Source: Pseudomonadota bacterium
Lineage (GTDB): Bacteria; Pseudomonadota; Gammaproteobacteria; Acidithiobacillales; Acidithiobacillaceae
Length of the DNA: 64,000 bases
Direction: 5' to 3'
Assembly: GCA_021821885.1 (NCBI GenBank)
Contig: JAKARO010000009.1
Span: 1-64,000, forward strand
The translations under genes were made by a program, and so were the position numbers. Positions 10,225-20,025 of the stretch are shown in pieces. The notes under the pieces were generated by a model. The model ran no database searches, had not been told where the DNA came from, and worked only from the letters and a program-made list of their open reading frames with translations. Position 1 is the stretch's first letter; every line of letters begins with the position of its first letter.

Positions 10225-11220
10225 GTGAAAATCCTGCTGCGGGCTTTGTTTCTTGGAATGGCGGTTCCCGCATCCATTCTCTCCGTCTGTGCCGGGGCGC
10301 CGGATGCGTGGGCGTCTCCTGCCGTTTTTGCCCCGAAGGTGATCGTGCTGACGGCGTTTCCTCCCGAATGGCATGCCTGGACGGCGGACCCCGCATACCA
10401 TTACCGGACACTTTCCGTGAAAGGGCTGATCCGGCCCCTGGTCTGCAGCCGGAAGAAGGTGTGCGTCACCGAAAGCGGGGAAGGAGAAATCAATGCGGCC
10501 GTTACGGTGGCCGGCCTGGTGGAGGATCCGGCCCTCGATCTCCGGAACACCGTGTTCCTGCGCAGCGGGATCGCGGGGGGCGTGGATACCCGGGATTCCC
10601 CGCTGGGCAGCGTCTATATCAACAGCTGGGTCATTTCCTGGGCGTTCGGCCACCACTATCTTACGGAGGGAAAGAAGCTGTCCTGGGCCCCGCCGGGGTG
10701 CGCGGACTATTCCAGGCCGGGAAAATGCGGGGAATACCGCCAGAACACCCTGGAAAACCTGGCCTATCCGGCGGACCGGAAGCTGCTGGACGTCGCGAGA
10801 AAGGCCGGAACGGGGCTGGTCCTGGACAATTCTGCGGGGGCCGTGCGCCTCGACCGGAAATTTGGGACGGCCACCACGCCCGTGGTCCGTACGGGTGCTA
10901 CGGTCACCGGTGACGATTTCTGGATTGGCAGGGAAAACCAGGCAATCGCCCGTAAAATTGTCCGGCTGTATACCCACGGAAAAGCCCGCTACACCAATAC
11001 GGCGATGGAAGACCTGGGCGATGTCGCAGCCCTGGCCCGCTTTGGGCTGGCCTCCCACTACCTTTCCATACGCGGCATATCCGATATTGATGTCCCTCCT
11101 CCAGGGAAGACCGAAGAGGAAATCTGGAAAAAAGGGGACCTCTATGCCGGCCGACTGGCCGAACGCAACGCCGTCCTGGTGACACGGGCGGTCATCCGCA
11201 AGCTTCTGGAGGAACAGTGA
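10225..11220 (+). CDS. Purine nucleoside permease (NUP) family protein with signal peptide
   Basis: Signal peptide, then FAPKVIVLTAFPPEWHAW...GIAGGVDTRDSPLGSVYINSWVISWAFGHH; GTG start after aggaaggaggt. Confidence 0.65.
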   Translation: MKILLRALFLGMAVPASILSVCAGAPDAWASPAVFAPKVIVLTAFPPEWHAWTADPAYHYRTLSVKGLIRPLVCSRKKVCVTESGEGEINAAVTVAGLVEDPALDLRNTVFLRSGIAGGVDTRDSPLGSVYINSWVISWAFGHHYLTEGKKLSWAPPGCADYSRPGKCGEYRQNTLENLAYPADRKLLDVARKAGTGLVLDNSAGAVRLDRKFGTATTPVVRTGATVTGDDFWIGRENQAIARKIVRLYTHGKARYTNTAMEDLGDVAALARFGLASHYLSIRGISDIDVPPPGKTEEEIWKKGDLYAGRLAERNAVLVTRAVIRKLLEEQ

Positions 11221-13487
11221 GGTCCGGGGAACGGGATTTTTCCCGCAATCCCCTGCGCCTGGACGGGATGGACAAGATTCTGGGCCGGACGCCCTATCTG
11301 GACGACCTCCATCTGCGGGACCCGGATCTCCTGTTTGCCGCCACGGTCCGGACCACCCTTCCAGGGGGCGTGCTCGAGGGCATTGATTTTGGCGGGGGAA
11401 CGGACTGGTCGGACATGACCGTGGTCACCGCCCGGGACATCCCGGGAACCAACGCGGTCCGGCTCCTCGAAAACGACCAGCCGGTCCTGGTGGAAAGGGA
11501 ATTCCGCCACGCCGGCGAGGCGGCCGTCCTGCTGGCCCATCCCGACCGGCGCAGGCTCCGGAAAGCACTGCTCCAGGTGCGTCTGGCCGAGCGGCCGGCG
11601 GGTGTGCCGGTTTTCACCATTGAGGCGGCCCTGCAGGGGCAGGCGGAGACCATACCGGGGAACACCTACACGGAGTACCGCCTGGAAAAATCCGGCCCCC
11701 GCCAGGAAACCGGGCACCCGGACACGGTGATCGCGGTGGAGGTGGAAACGCCCTCCCAGGAACAGCTCTATATTGAACCCCAGGGCATGGTCGCGCGCCT
11801 GGCGCCAGACGGGGTTGTGCGCGTGGAGGGTTCCATGCAGTGTCCCTACTATGTGCTGGATGCCCTGGTCCAGTGCCTTGGCCTGCCAGCCAGCCGGATC
11901 CAGGTCGTCCAGACGGCGACGGGCGGCGGTTTTGGCGGCAAGGAAGACTTTCCCTCCGTCATTGCCTGCCACGCCGCGCTGCTGGCGCTCCGGGCCGGGG
12001 GCAGACCGGTGCGGCTGGTACTGGACCGCGCCGAGGACCTGCGGGTTACCCCCAAGCGCCATCCCTCCCGCAGCCGGGTCCGGCTGGCCGCCACCCCGGA
12101 GGGGCGCCTGCAGTCGGTGGCATTCGATTTTGATCTCGATGGCGGGGCGTACCGGACGCTCAGCCCGGTCGTTCTTTCCCGGGGAGTGATCCACGCACCC
12201 GGCCCCTACCGCTGTCCCGATGTCCGGGTGACCGGCCGGGCGGTGTTTACCAGCCATCCCCCCTTTGGCGCATTCCGGGGTTTTGGGGCGCCGCAGAGCA
12301 TTTTTGCCATGGAGGTCGCAATGGACCGCCTGGCCTCCCGGCTGGAGATGGACCCGGCCGAGTTCCGCAGAAAAAATCTGCTCTGTCCTGGAGATACCGG
12401 GCCGACGGGCGATATTGCGGGGGAGGACACCCACGCCCGGAAAGCCCTGGACGTTGCCCTGGAGCGGAGCGGCTATGCGCGCAGGCGGACGGAACATGAG
12501 GCGTGGAACCGGGCAGGAGGCCCGACCCGCCGGGGGATTGGCCTCGCCACCTTCTGCCACGGCGCGGGATTTACCGGAAATGGCGAGACGCATCTGGCCT
12601 CCCGGGTGACCCTGGCCGCCACCGCGGAAGGAAAGGTCGAACTGCTTGTTTCCAATACCGAGATTGGGCAGGGGGCGGCCACCACCCTGGTCCAGGTCGC
12701 CGCGGAGGCACTGGGCATTCCCATGGATCTGGTCGTCTTCGGGCCGGTCGACACGGCCCGGGTCCCCAACTCCGGGCCCACGGTGGCGTCGCGCACCTGC
12801 ATGGTCGTGGGAAAACTTCTGGAAAAGGCGGCCCGGCGCTTCCTGGAACAGCTCCCGCCCGCCGGTGGAAAGGGCAATGCCCCTGGCCGCCCGGACTTCC
12901 AGGAAGCCTGCCGGAAACTGCACGCGCTGGGAGGCGCTGGAGAGGTGACGGAGACCTATGCTGCGCCGCCCGGCCCCGCCTGGGATGAAAAAACGTTTCA
13001 GGGGCGCGCCTACGCCAGCTACGCCTGGGCGGCCTACGTCGCGGAGGTGGAAGTGGACCTGGTGACCTTCGAGACCCGGATCCTGCATTTTACGGCGGTC
13101 CAGGAAATTGGCCATGCCGTCAACCCGCAGATTGCCCTGGGCCAGATTGAGGGAGGAATCGTCCAGGGCATCGGCTGGGCCCTTCTGGAAAACGTCGTCT
13201 GGAACGGGTCCGGGGTGATGGCCAATGACCGCCTGGCCACCTATATCATTCCGACGTCGGCCGACATCGACGGGATCGACGTGATCCTGCTCGAAGAGGG
13301 ACAGGGCGCGGGGCCGAGGGGAGCCAAGGGCATTGGCGAGCTGCCCATGGACGGTCCCGCGCCGGCCATAGCCAATGCCGTGCGGCACGCCCTGGGCGTC
13401 GACGTCGACCGCCTTCCCCTGACACCCGAATACCTGCATGCACGGCTGGCGGAACAGCAGGAGGTTCACAGTTGGCTGTCGAAATGA
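11217..13487 (+). CDS. Xanthine dehydrogenase-family molybdopterin-binding subunit
   Basis: TATGGGFGGKEDFPSVIACHAALLAL, HPPFGAFRGFGAPQSIFAMEVAMDRLA, GPRGAKGIGELPMDGPAPAIANAV. Confidence 0.88.
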   Translation: MRSGERDFSRNPLRLDGMDKILGRTPYLDDLHLRDPDLLFAATVRTTLPGGVLEGIDFGGGTDWSDMTVVTARDIPGTNAVRLLENDQPVLVEREFRHAGEAAVLLAHPDRRRLRKALLQVRLAERPAGVPVFTIEAALQGQAETIPGNTYTEYRLEKSGPRQETGHPDTVIAVEVETPSQEQLYIEPQGMVARLAPDGVVRVEGSMQCPYYVLDALVQCLGLPASRIQVVQTATGGGFGGKEDFPSVIACHAALLALRAGGRPVRLVLDRAEDLRVTPKRHPSRSRVRLAATPEGRLQSVAFDFDLDGGAYRTLSPVVLSRGVIHAPGPYRCPDVRVTGRAVFTSHPPFGAFRGFGAPQSIFAMEVAMDRLASRLEMDPAEFRRKNLLCPGDTGPTGDIAGEDTHARKALDVALERSGYARRRTEHEAWNRAGGPTRRGIGLATFCHGAGFTGNGETHLASRVTLAATAEGKVELLVSNTEIGQGAATTLVQVAAEALGIPMDLVVFGPVDTARVPNSGPTVASRTCMVVGKLLEKAARRFLEQLPPAGGKGNAPGRPDFQEACRKLHALGGAGEVTETYAAPPGPAWDEKTFQGRAYASYAWAAYVAEVEVDLVTFETRILHFTAVQEIGHAVNPQIALGQIEGGIVQGIGWALLENVVWNGSGVMANDRLATYIIPTSADIDGIDVILLEEGQGAGPRGAKGIGELPMDGPAPAIANAVRHALGVDVDRLPLTPEYLHARLAEQQEVHSWLSK

Positions 13488-13930
13488 CCATTAATGGTTT
13501 GCCCTGCCGCAGTACGGCCGATCCGGCGTGCCGGCTTCTGGATGTCCTGCGGGAAGAATTCGGACTGCCGGGAACCAAGGAGGGATGCGGGGAAGGGGAA
13601 TGCGGAGCCTGCGCCGTCCTTGTGGATGGCCAGCTGGCCAACAGCTGCCTCGTGCCGGTGGGACAGCTGGAAGGTGCGGCAGTGACCACGATAGAGGGAA
13701 TCCCGGCCAATTCGCCGGTGGCCCAGGCCTTCCTGGCCTGCGGCGCGACCCAGTGCGGAATCTGTACCCCGGGGATGGTCATGGCTACCGTGGCCCTGCT
13801 CCAGGACAATCCCCGCTGCACCCGGGAAGACGTCCGCCGGGGTCTCAGCGGCAACCTGTGCCGCTGTACCGGCTATGCGCGGATCTATGAGGCCGTCCTC
13901 CAGGCCGCGGGAGACCTGCCCCATGACTGA
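13472..13930 (+). CDS. 2Fe-2S subunit of xanthine dehydrogenase-family hydroxylase
   Basis: GCGEGECGACAVLVDGQ and CGICTPGMVM...GLSGNLCRCTGYARI cysteine motifs. Confidence 0.92.
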   Translation: MAVEMTINGLPCRSTADPACRLLDVLREEFGLPGTKEGCGEGECGACAVLVDGQLANSCLVPVGQLEGAAVTTIEGIPANSPVAQAFLACGATQCGICTPGMVMATVALLQDNPRCTREDVRRGLSGNLCRCTGYARIYEAVLQAAGDLPHD

Positions 13931-14780
13931 ATGGCGGCGGCCGCGGCATCTCCGGGAAGCGCTGGAGCTCCTGGGAGAATCTCCGGACCGGTACCGGATT
14001 GTGGCGGGTGGTACGGATGTCATGGTGGAGCGGCATCTCCATCCGGAGAACGCGCCGGCCGGCTGGCTGGATATCAGTGGACTGTCCGAACTGCGGGGGA
14101 TCGCCCGCCTGGAAACCGGGGAACTCCGGGTCGGCGCCATGACCCCCCTGTCCGCCGTGCGCGAGGATGCGGCCGTGCGGGAGTCCTGGCCCCTGCTGGC
14201 CGCATCCGCCGCCGTTACCGGGGCCCCGGCCATCCAGAACCGGGCTACCCTGGGAGGCAACATCTGCAATGCCTCACCCGCGGCCGACAACCCCCCGGTC
14301 CTGCTGGCCTATGGCGCCGAAATCGAGATTGCGTCGGCGGGTGGGGTCCGCCGGATTCCCTACAGCGCGTTTCACGCCGGCTACCGCAGGACGGTTCTGG
14401 GCCAGGGCGAGATGGTGACCGGGCTGTGGCTGAAGCCGGTTCCGCGCGGGTCCCGGCAGTATTTCCGCAAGGTGGGTACCCGGGCGGCCCAGGCCATCAC
14501 CAAGGTAGGCCTGGCGGCGGTCGTTCCTTTCGGACCCGACGGGACGGTCCGGGGGGCGCGGTTCGGATTTTCCAGTGTGGCGGAAACACCCTGTCTGGCC
14601 CGCACCACCGCGGCCGCCCTGGAAGGACGGTCTCCGCTGGCCGTGCCGTCCGGGGAGATCGGGGCGCTGCTGGAACAGGACATTGCCCCGATTTCCGATC
14701 TCCGCTCGACCGGAGCCTATCGCAGGCAGGTGGCGGCCCGGCTGGTCCGGGAGGCCCTGCAGGCCGGCCATTTCCAGTAA
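13923..14780 (+). CDS. FAD-binding subunit of xanthine dehydrogenase-family hydroxylase
   Basis: YRIVAGGTDVMVE and ATLGGNICNASPAADNPPVLLAYGAEIEI motifs. Confidence 0.88.
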   Translation: MTEWRRPRHLREALELLGESPDRYRIVAGGTDVMVERHLHPENAPAGWLDISGLSELRGIARLETGELRVGAMTPLSAVREDAAVRESWPLLAASAAVTGAPAIQNRATLGGNICNASPAADNPPVLLAYGAEIEIASAGGVRRIPYSAFHAGYRRTVLGQGEMVTGLWLKPVPRGSRQYFRKVGTRAAQAITKVGLAAVVPFGPDGTVRGARFGFSSVAETPCLARTTAAALEGRSPLAVPSGEIGALLEQDIAPISDLRSTGAYRRQVAARLVREALQAGHFQ

Positions 14781-14793
14781 CCGGGAGGAAAAT

Positions 14794-15366
14794 ATGGAAG
14801 TTGCAGAAAACGTGTATGTGGAGGTACCCCTTCTGGACGCCACGCCGGAAAGCCTGGAGGAGTACGGGATCCTGATCGGGGAAACCGTCTGCCAGCCCGG
14901 ACTGGCCATCCCCTTCTACCAGGGCAGTGTGGAAGAGGGGCAGAACCTGGATTTCCGGTACGCCGGCCAGGCCGTCGTGCGCACGGCGCGCATCTCCCGC
15001 CGGAGCCCCGAGGTCACCTGGCTGGAACGGCATCTGCGCATGACCCAGATTTTTGTGGGTCTTGGGGGATCGCCTTTTGCGATGGTGCTGGGGAAGCCCA
15101 ACCACCAGAAAGGCGAAGAGATTCCGCGTCTGGAAGATGTCCGCGCATTCCGCCTGCCCGCCGGCCATGGGCTGATGATCCACGCCGGGACCTGGCACGA
15201 TTTCCCGATGGCGCTGGAGGAGCCCGTGACGGTACTGACGATGAACTCGGCCGAAGTCGTGGAGGCCCTGGCCCATGCGGCGTCGGCGGACGAAATGGAC
15301 ACCGGCGACGTGTTCAAGATTGATGTCCGGCGCCGGACGGGCAAGACCCTCCGGGTCCCCTTCTGA
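14794..15366 (+). CDS. Ureidoglycolate lyase (AllA)-like protein
   Basis: 190 aa cupin-like; LERHLRMTQIFVGLGGSPFAMVLGKP, VRAFRLPAGHGLMIHAGTWHDFPMALEEPVTVLTMNSAEVV. Confidence 0.65.
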   Translation: MEVAENVYVEVPLLDATPESLEEYGILIGETVCQPGLAIPFYQGSVEEGQNLDFRYAGQAVVRTARISRRSPEVTWLERHLRMTQIFVGLGGSPFAMVLGKPNHQKGEEIPRLEDVRAFRLPAGHGLMIHAGTWHDFPMALEEPVTVLTMNSAEVVEALAHAASADEMDTGDVFKIDVRRRTGKTLRVPF

Positions 15367-15380
15367 GGGCGGGAAACGGC

Positions 15381-16460
15381 ATGCAGACGCGCATTTTCCG
15401 TTTTTTCACCCGGGACCCCGCCGATACCCGCGCGCTGGAGACGGCCGTGCGGGAGGGACGGATGGACCCCCGCGAAATTGTGGCGATTATCGGCAAGACC
15501 GAAGGAAACGGCGCCGGAAACGATTTCAGCCGCGGCCTGGCGACCCTCGCCTGCACCGGATGGCTGGCCGCCCATCTCGGCTGTACGCCGGAAGAGGCCG
15601 GAGAACGGGTCGTCCTGTCCTTTTCGGGGGGGACGGAAGGCATCGTGGCGCCCCACCTGCTGGTGTTTGCGGTCTCGGGATCTCCACGGGCGCAGCCCCG
15701 GGAAGGGAAGCGGCTGGCCGTGGCCGTGGGCCATACCCGTCCCTTCCTGGCCGCCGAGGCGGGCGGGATGGCCATGGTGGAGGAAACCGCCAGGGCGGTG
15801 CACGGGCTCATGGCGGGGCTGCGGGTCGAGCCCGGGGATGTGCACCTGGTGCAGGTCAAGGGGGCGATGCCTGTCCGGGGTCCGGAATCCCTGGACGCCA
15901 CATCCGGCTGCGACATGGCGGGATCCCGGGCAGCCTCTGCCCTGGGCGTGGGCCTCGCCCTCGGAGAAATTGCCGGAACCCGCCTGGATCCCGGGGCCGT
16001 CAACCGGGACTGGGGACTGTACTCGACCCGTGCCAGTGTCTCGGCCAAGCCGGGGCTGGCACGCTCGGAGATCTGCCTTTTCGCCAATTCTGCCTACTGG
16101 GATGGCGATTTCGCCATCGCCCACGATGTCATGGAAGACATCCTGGATGTTCCCGCCATCTACCGGGTCCTGGCCCGTCTGGGGCTGCATCCCCGCAATG
16201 GCCAGCTCCCTCCGGAAGACCGGGAGCGGCTCGTGGCCATTTTTGCCAAATCCGATGCCGATCCGCGCGGAACGGTCCGGGGGCGCCGCCATACCATGTG
16301 GAGCGATGGCGACATTTCCGACATGCGCCATTCGCGCTGCGTGGTTTCGTCCCTCCTCGCGGGCGTGACGGGGGAGACCGCCGTGTATGTCTCGACCCGC
16401 GCGGAGCACCAGGGCCCGCCCGGTGGCGGTCCCGTGGCCCTGATCGGAAAAGCGCCGTGA
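15381..16460 (+). CDS. Ring-opening amidohydrolase (barbiturase / cyanuric acid amidohydrolase family)
   Basis: REIVAIIGKTEGNGAGNDFSRGLA, VVLSFSGGTEGIVAPHLLVF, VHLVQVKGAMPV, SRAASALGVGLALGE, RHTMWSDGDISDMRHSRCVVSSLLAGVTGETAVYVSTRAEHQGPPGGGPVALI. Confidence 0.82.
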   Translation: MQTRIFRFFTRDPADTRALETAVREGRMDPREIVAIIGKTEGNGAGNDFSRGLATLACTGWLAAHLGCTPEEAGERVVLSFSGGTEGIVAPHLLVFAVSGSPRAQPREGKRLAVAVGHTRPFLAAEAGGMAMVEETARAVHGLMAGLRVEPGDVHLVQVKGAMPVRGPESLDATSGCDMAGSRAASALGVGLALGEIAGTRLDPGAVNRDWGLYSTRASVSAKPGLARSEICLFANSAYWDGDFAIAHDVMEDILDVPAIYRVLARLGLHPRNGQLPPEDRERLVAIFAKSDADPRGTVRGRRHTMWSDGDISDMRHSRCVVSSLLAGVTGETAVYVSTRAEHQGPPGGGPVALIGKAP

Positions 16461-17443
16461 GCGCGGAGGCCGCACCGGCCGCCAGACCCCGTGTGGTGCG
16501 GGAGGCCCTGGTCACCGGTGTCCGGGGATCGGCCCCGGCGGAGGTCGGGGCAAGCATGGTGCTGCTCGACAGTGGCCGGTTTCTGGGGACCGTCGGAGGG
16601 GGAAGGCTGGAGCATGCGATACAGGGGGCCATGCGCGGGTTTCCGGAACAGCCCGGCTGGCGGCAGCGGACCTTCACCCTGGGCGCACTGGAAGACCAGT
16701 GCTGCGGGGGCGTGGTGGACGTTGCCATCGTGGAGGTTCCGGAGCATTTTGCCTGCCTGTACCGGGATGGGGCTTCCCGCCTGTATGCGGCGGAGAACGG
16801 GCAGGAACTCCGGCTCGCCGGGGGCACGGCCGCCGGGGGCACGGTGGTGGGGGAAGGCTGGCGCACCGGGCTGCCGGACCCGGCGGGCAGACCGCTTGTC
16901 CTCCCCGCGCAGGGGGTATTTTTTCTGCCGGCCGTCTGTCCTCCCCCGCTGTGGATTTTCGGCGCCGGGCATGTGGGACGCGAGCTGGCACGCTTTGCCG
17001 CAGGGCTGGATTTTGCCGTGACCGTGTTTGACGACCGGCCGGACTGGCTGGACCCGTCTGCCTTTCCCGGTTCCGTACGGCTGGTGGAAGGATGGAATCC
17101 GGAACTGCCGCCCGGGGATGGCCGCAGCCTGTCCGTAGCCGTCCTGACGTACAGCCACGCAACCGACTACGCCCTGCTCGAGCATTTCTGCCACGGCCAG
17201 CCCGCCTACCTTGGGGTGATCGCCAGCCGTTCCAAGGCCGCAAGGTTTTCCCGCGCCCTGGCCCGGAGGGGGATCCGGACGCCCGCCTTCCTGCACATGC
17301 CGATGGGAATCCCGGGCCTCGGCAAAAAGCCGGCGGAAATTGCCATCAGTGTCCTTGCGGAAATTCTGCAGCAGCGCCATACGGTTTCTGGTAGGGAAGG
17401 AGAGTGCCATGCAAGAGCAGAACGAAGGGTGTCCCGGTCCTGA
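16457..17443 (+). CDS. xdhC: XdhC/CoxI-family molybdenum hydroxylase maturation protein
   Basis: GSAPAEVGASMVLLDSGRFLGTVGGGRLEHAIQ, QCCGGVVDVAIVEV, LWIFGAGHVGRELARF, YLGVIASRSKAARF, GLGKKPAEIAISVLAEILQ; GTG start overlapping previous stop. Confidence 0.85.
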   Translation: MSAEAAPAARPRVVREALVTGVRGSAPAEVGASMVLLDSGRFLGTVGGGRLEHAIQGAMRGFPEQPGWRQRTFTLGALEDQCCGGVVDVAIVEVPEHFACLYRDGASRLYAAENGQELRLAGGTAAGGTVVGEGWRTGLPDPAGRPLVLPAQGVFFLPAVCPPPLWIFGAGHVGRELARFAAGLDFAVTVFDDRPDWLDPSAFPGSVRLVEGWNPELPPGDGRSLSVAVLTYSHATDYALLEHFCHGQPAYLGVIASRSKAARFSRALARRGIRTPAFLHMPMGIPGLGKKPAEIAISVLAEILQQRHTVSGREGECHARAERRVSRS

Positions 17444-17609
17444 GGACGGATTTTACCGGCAGATGCTGCTGCTGAACGGTCTGCGCATTCCGGAGGAATG
17501 GCGGGCGGAGGTCGCGAGGTATTTCTGCATTTCCTGGCGCATGGCCCGGCAGCTCCAGGCCTGCCCCATGGACCTGCGGGATGAGCCGGCTCCCGTTTTC
17601 CGTGCGTGA
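17409..17609 (+). CDS. AtzG/HpxX-like small subunit (DUF4089 type)
   Basis: 66-aa ORF immediately upstream of and overlapping an AtzE-like amidase; FYRQMLLLNGLRIPEEWRAEVARYFCISWRMARQL. Confidence 0.65.
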   Translation: MQEQNEGCPGPEDGFYRQMLLLNGLRIPEEWRAEVARYFCISWRMARQLQACPMDLRDEPAPVFRA

Positions 17610-19036
17610 GGAGAAGAAAATCCATGCGGGAAGTTTCGGCAGTGGAAATGGCCCGGAAAGTCCGGGCCGGGGAGTGGCCGGCGGAGGAAGTGCTGGAATG
17701 TTTTCTGGGGCACATACACAGAAGCGATCCTGCCATCAACGCCTTTACGCGGATTACGGAAGACCGGGCACGCCGGCAGGCGAGGGAGGTTGACCGGAAA
17801 ATCCGGGCGGGCGAGGATCCGGGCGTTCTGGCCGGGGTACCCTTCGCGGTCAAGAATCTCTTCGACCTGCGGGGCGAAATCACGGTGGCCGGCGCGACTG
17901 TCACCCGGGAGGATCCCCCTGCGGAACGGGATGCCACCATCGTCGGCAGGCTGCAGGATGCCGGTGCCGTGCTTCTCGGTGCCCTGAACATGGGGGAGTT
18001 CGCCTACGATTTCACCGGGGAAAACATCCATTATGGCCCCTCGCGCAACCCCCACGACCTGTCCCGGATGACCGGGGGTTCCAGTGGCGGCAGTGGCGCC
18101 GCGGTAGCGGGCGGGCTGGTGCCGCTGGCCCTCGGCTCGGACACCAACGGATCGATCCGGGTACCGGCCTCCCTCTGTGGCGTGTTTGGCCTCAAGCCCA
18201 CGTTTGGCCGTCTTTCCAGGAAGGGGTGCTATCCCTTCTGTCCCAGTCTGGACCATGTCGGCCCCCTGGCCCGCACCGTACGGGATCTTGCCCTTTCCTA
18301 CGATGTCATGCAGGGCCACGATCCCGGGGACCCGGTCTGCTCGGCACGGGATCCGGAGCAGGTCTTTCCGCAGCTGGACCGTGGCTGCGCGGACCTCCGG
18401 ATTGCGGTGGCCGGCGGCTATTTCCGGGAGCGGGGAACGGAAGCGGCCCTTGCGGCCGTGCGGGCCGTGGCGGCGGAACTGGAGGTCCGGGACGAGGCGG
18501 AAATTCCGGGTGTCCCGGAAGCGAGGGCCGCCGCCTATCTCATCACCAACGCCGAAAGTGCCAGCCTGCATCTGGAACGTCTCCGCCACCGGGCGGGGGA
18601 ATACGATCCGGACGTACGGGACAGGCTGCTGGCCGGATCCCTGCTGCCGTCAGACTGGCTGTTCCGGGCACAGCGTTTCCGCGCGGAATTCCAGAAGGCC
18701 GTGTACCGGGTTTTTGAGCGGTTTGATGTGCTTCTGGCACCGGCCACGCCCATGAGCGCACCGCCCATCGGGCAGCGGCAGATGGTCCTGGACGGAGAAA
18801 CCATGCCGGTCCGCCCCCATCTCGGCCTGTATACCCAGCCGCTGTCTTTCGTCGGCCTGCCGGTCGTGGTGGTGCCGGTCCGGGCAGACGGAGCGCTGCC
18901 CATTGGCGTACAGGTTGTCGCCGCCCCCTGGAAGGAGATGGATGCGCTCCGGGTGGCGGCCGTGCTGGAAGAAAAGGGATTCCGGAGTACAGTGCCGCAA
19001 CAGTGGAGGGATGCAGATGATTTCAGGGGAAATTAA
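17606..19036 (+). CDS. AtzE/HpxY-family amidase (amidase signature enzyme)
   Basis: [73 protein letters not shown] amidase signature; possible start 17624. Confidence 0.83.
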   Translation: MRRRKSMREVSAVEMARKVRAGEWPAEEVLECFLGHIHRSDPAINAFTRITEDRARRQAREVDRKIRAGEDPGVLAGVPFAVKNLFDLRGEITVAGATVTREDPPAERDATIVGRLQDAGAVLLGALNMGEFAYDFTGENIHYGPSRNPHDLSRMTGGSSGGSGAAVAGGLVPLALGSDTNGSIRVPASLCGVFGLKPTFGRLSRKGCYPFCPSLDHVGPLARTVRDLALSYDVMQGHDPGDPVCSARDPEQVFPQLDRGCADLRIAVAGGYFRERGTEAALAAVRAVAAELEVRDEAEIPGVPEARAAAYLITNAESASLHLERLRHRAGEYDPDVRDRLLAGSLLPSDWLFRAQRFRAEFQKAVYRVFERFDVLLAPATPMSAPPIGQRQMVLDGETMPVRPHLGLYTQPLSFVGLPVVVVPVRADGALPIGVQVVAAPWKEMDALRVAAVLEEKGFRSTVPQQWRDADDFRGN

Positions 19037-19403
19037 CCGTCCGGACATACACAGGGAGGTGATGGAGGCCTTCGTGCGCTACGAGCAGGCGCTGCTGGCC
19101 AACGATGTGGACGTGCTGGATGAACTGTTCTGGAACAGCCGTTTCACGGTCCGCTACGGCATCGCGGAAAATCTCTACGGATACGGCGCCATCGCCGGCT
19201 TCCGGGCAGCCCGTCCGGTCCCGGTGCCCGCCCGGCAGCTGGCCAACACGCAGATCACCACCTATGGACCGGATTTCGCCACGGCCAATACCGAATTCCT
19301 GCGGGAAGGGGTCCACGGCAGGCAGAGCCAGACCTGGATGCGTACCCCGGACGGGTGGAGGGTTGTGTCGGCCCATGTCAGCCTGATGCCGGGAAAGGGA
19401 TGA
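19017..19403 (+). CDS. AtzH/HpxZ-like protein (DUF3225/SnoaL-like)
   Basis: [54 protein letters not shown]...[23 protein letters not shown]. Confidence 0.75.
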   Translation: MISGEINRPDIHREVMEAFVRYEQALLANDVDVLDELFWNSRFTVRYGIAENLYGYGAIAGFRAARPVPVPARQLANTQITTYGPDFATANTEFLREGVHGRQSQTWMRTPDGWRVVSAHVSLMPGKG

Positions 19404-19410
19404 GCCCGGG

Positions 19411-20025
19411 ATGACCGCTGCCGTGATTGTGGCCGGCGGCCGCTCCGCACGGTCCGGGCGCCAGCACAAATCCTGCCGGCGTTTCCCGGTTCCGGGCGAG
19501 CGCCGGACCTGGCTGGACCGCCAGGTGGACCAGCTGCGGCGCGCCGGGTTTGCGCCGGTTACCGTGGTGACCGGGCTCCGGCCGCGCCGCCTGCTGTCCT
19601 GCCTGCACCGCCGGGTCCGGCTGCGGCATTGCCGGACCGCCAGGTCCGGGCCGTTCCACACCCTCTGTGCCGGCCTCGGGAATGTCCGGGGACCCGTTCT
19701 GCATGTCCAGTCCGATACGGTGCTTCCGCACGTGCCGCTGCTGCGCAGGCTCCGTCATTCCGGGAAGCGGGGCAGGGCCGTCGCGACCGGCCTGCGCGAC
19801 CAGCGGGGCCATGGCGGGCACCCCCTGCTGCTTTCCGGGGCCTTTGCCGGAAAACTGCTGGACATGTTCCGGAAAGGTGGCGAAACCCGCCTCGACCGGG
19901 AACTCCGGCGGCTGTCCGCACAGGAATATGTGCGGATCCCGGTCCGTCGCCAGATCGGCCATCCCCGGCTGGACAGCCGCCGGGCCTGGCATGCCGCGCG
20001 CAGGAAACTGAAGGCGCTCCGGTGA
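19411..20025 (+). CDS. MocA/MobA-like nucleotidyltransferase
   Basis: AAVIVAGGRSARSGRQHKSCRRFPVPGERRTWLDRQVDQLRRAGFAPVTVVTG; GHGGHPLLLSG; divergent N-terminal G/K pattern. Confidence 0.55.
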   Translation: MTAAVIVAGGRSARSGRQHKSCRRFPVPGERRTWLDRQVDQLRRAGFAPVTVVTGLRPRRLLSCLHRRVRLRHCRTARSGPFHTLCAGLGNVRGPVLHVQSDTVLPHVPLLRRLRHSGKRGRAVATGLRDQRGHGGHPLLLSGAFAGKLLDMFRKGGETRLDRELRRLSAQEYVRIPVRRQIGHPRLDSRRAWHAARRKLKALR

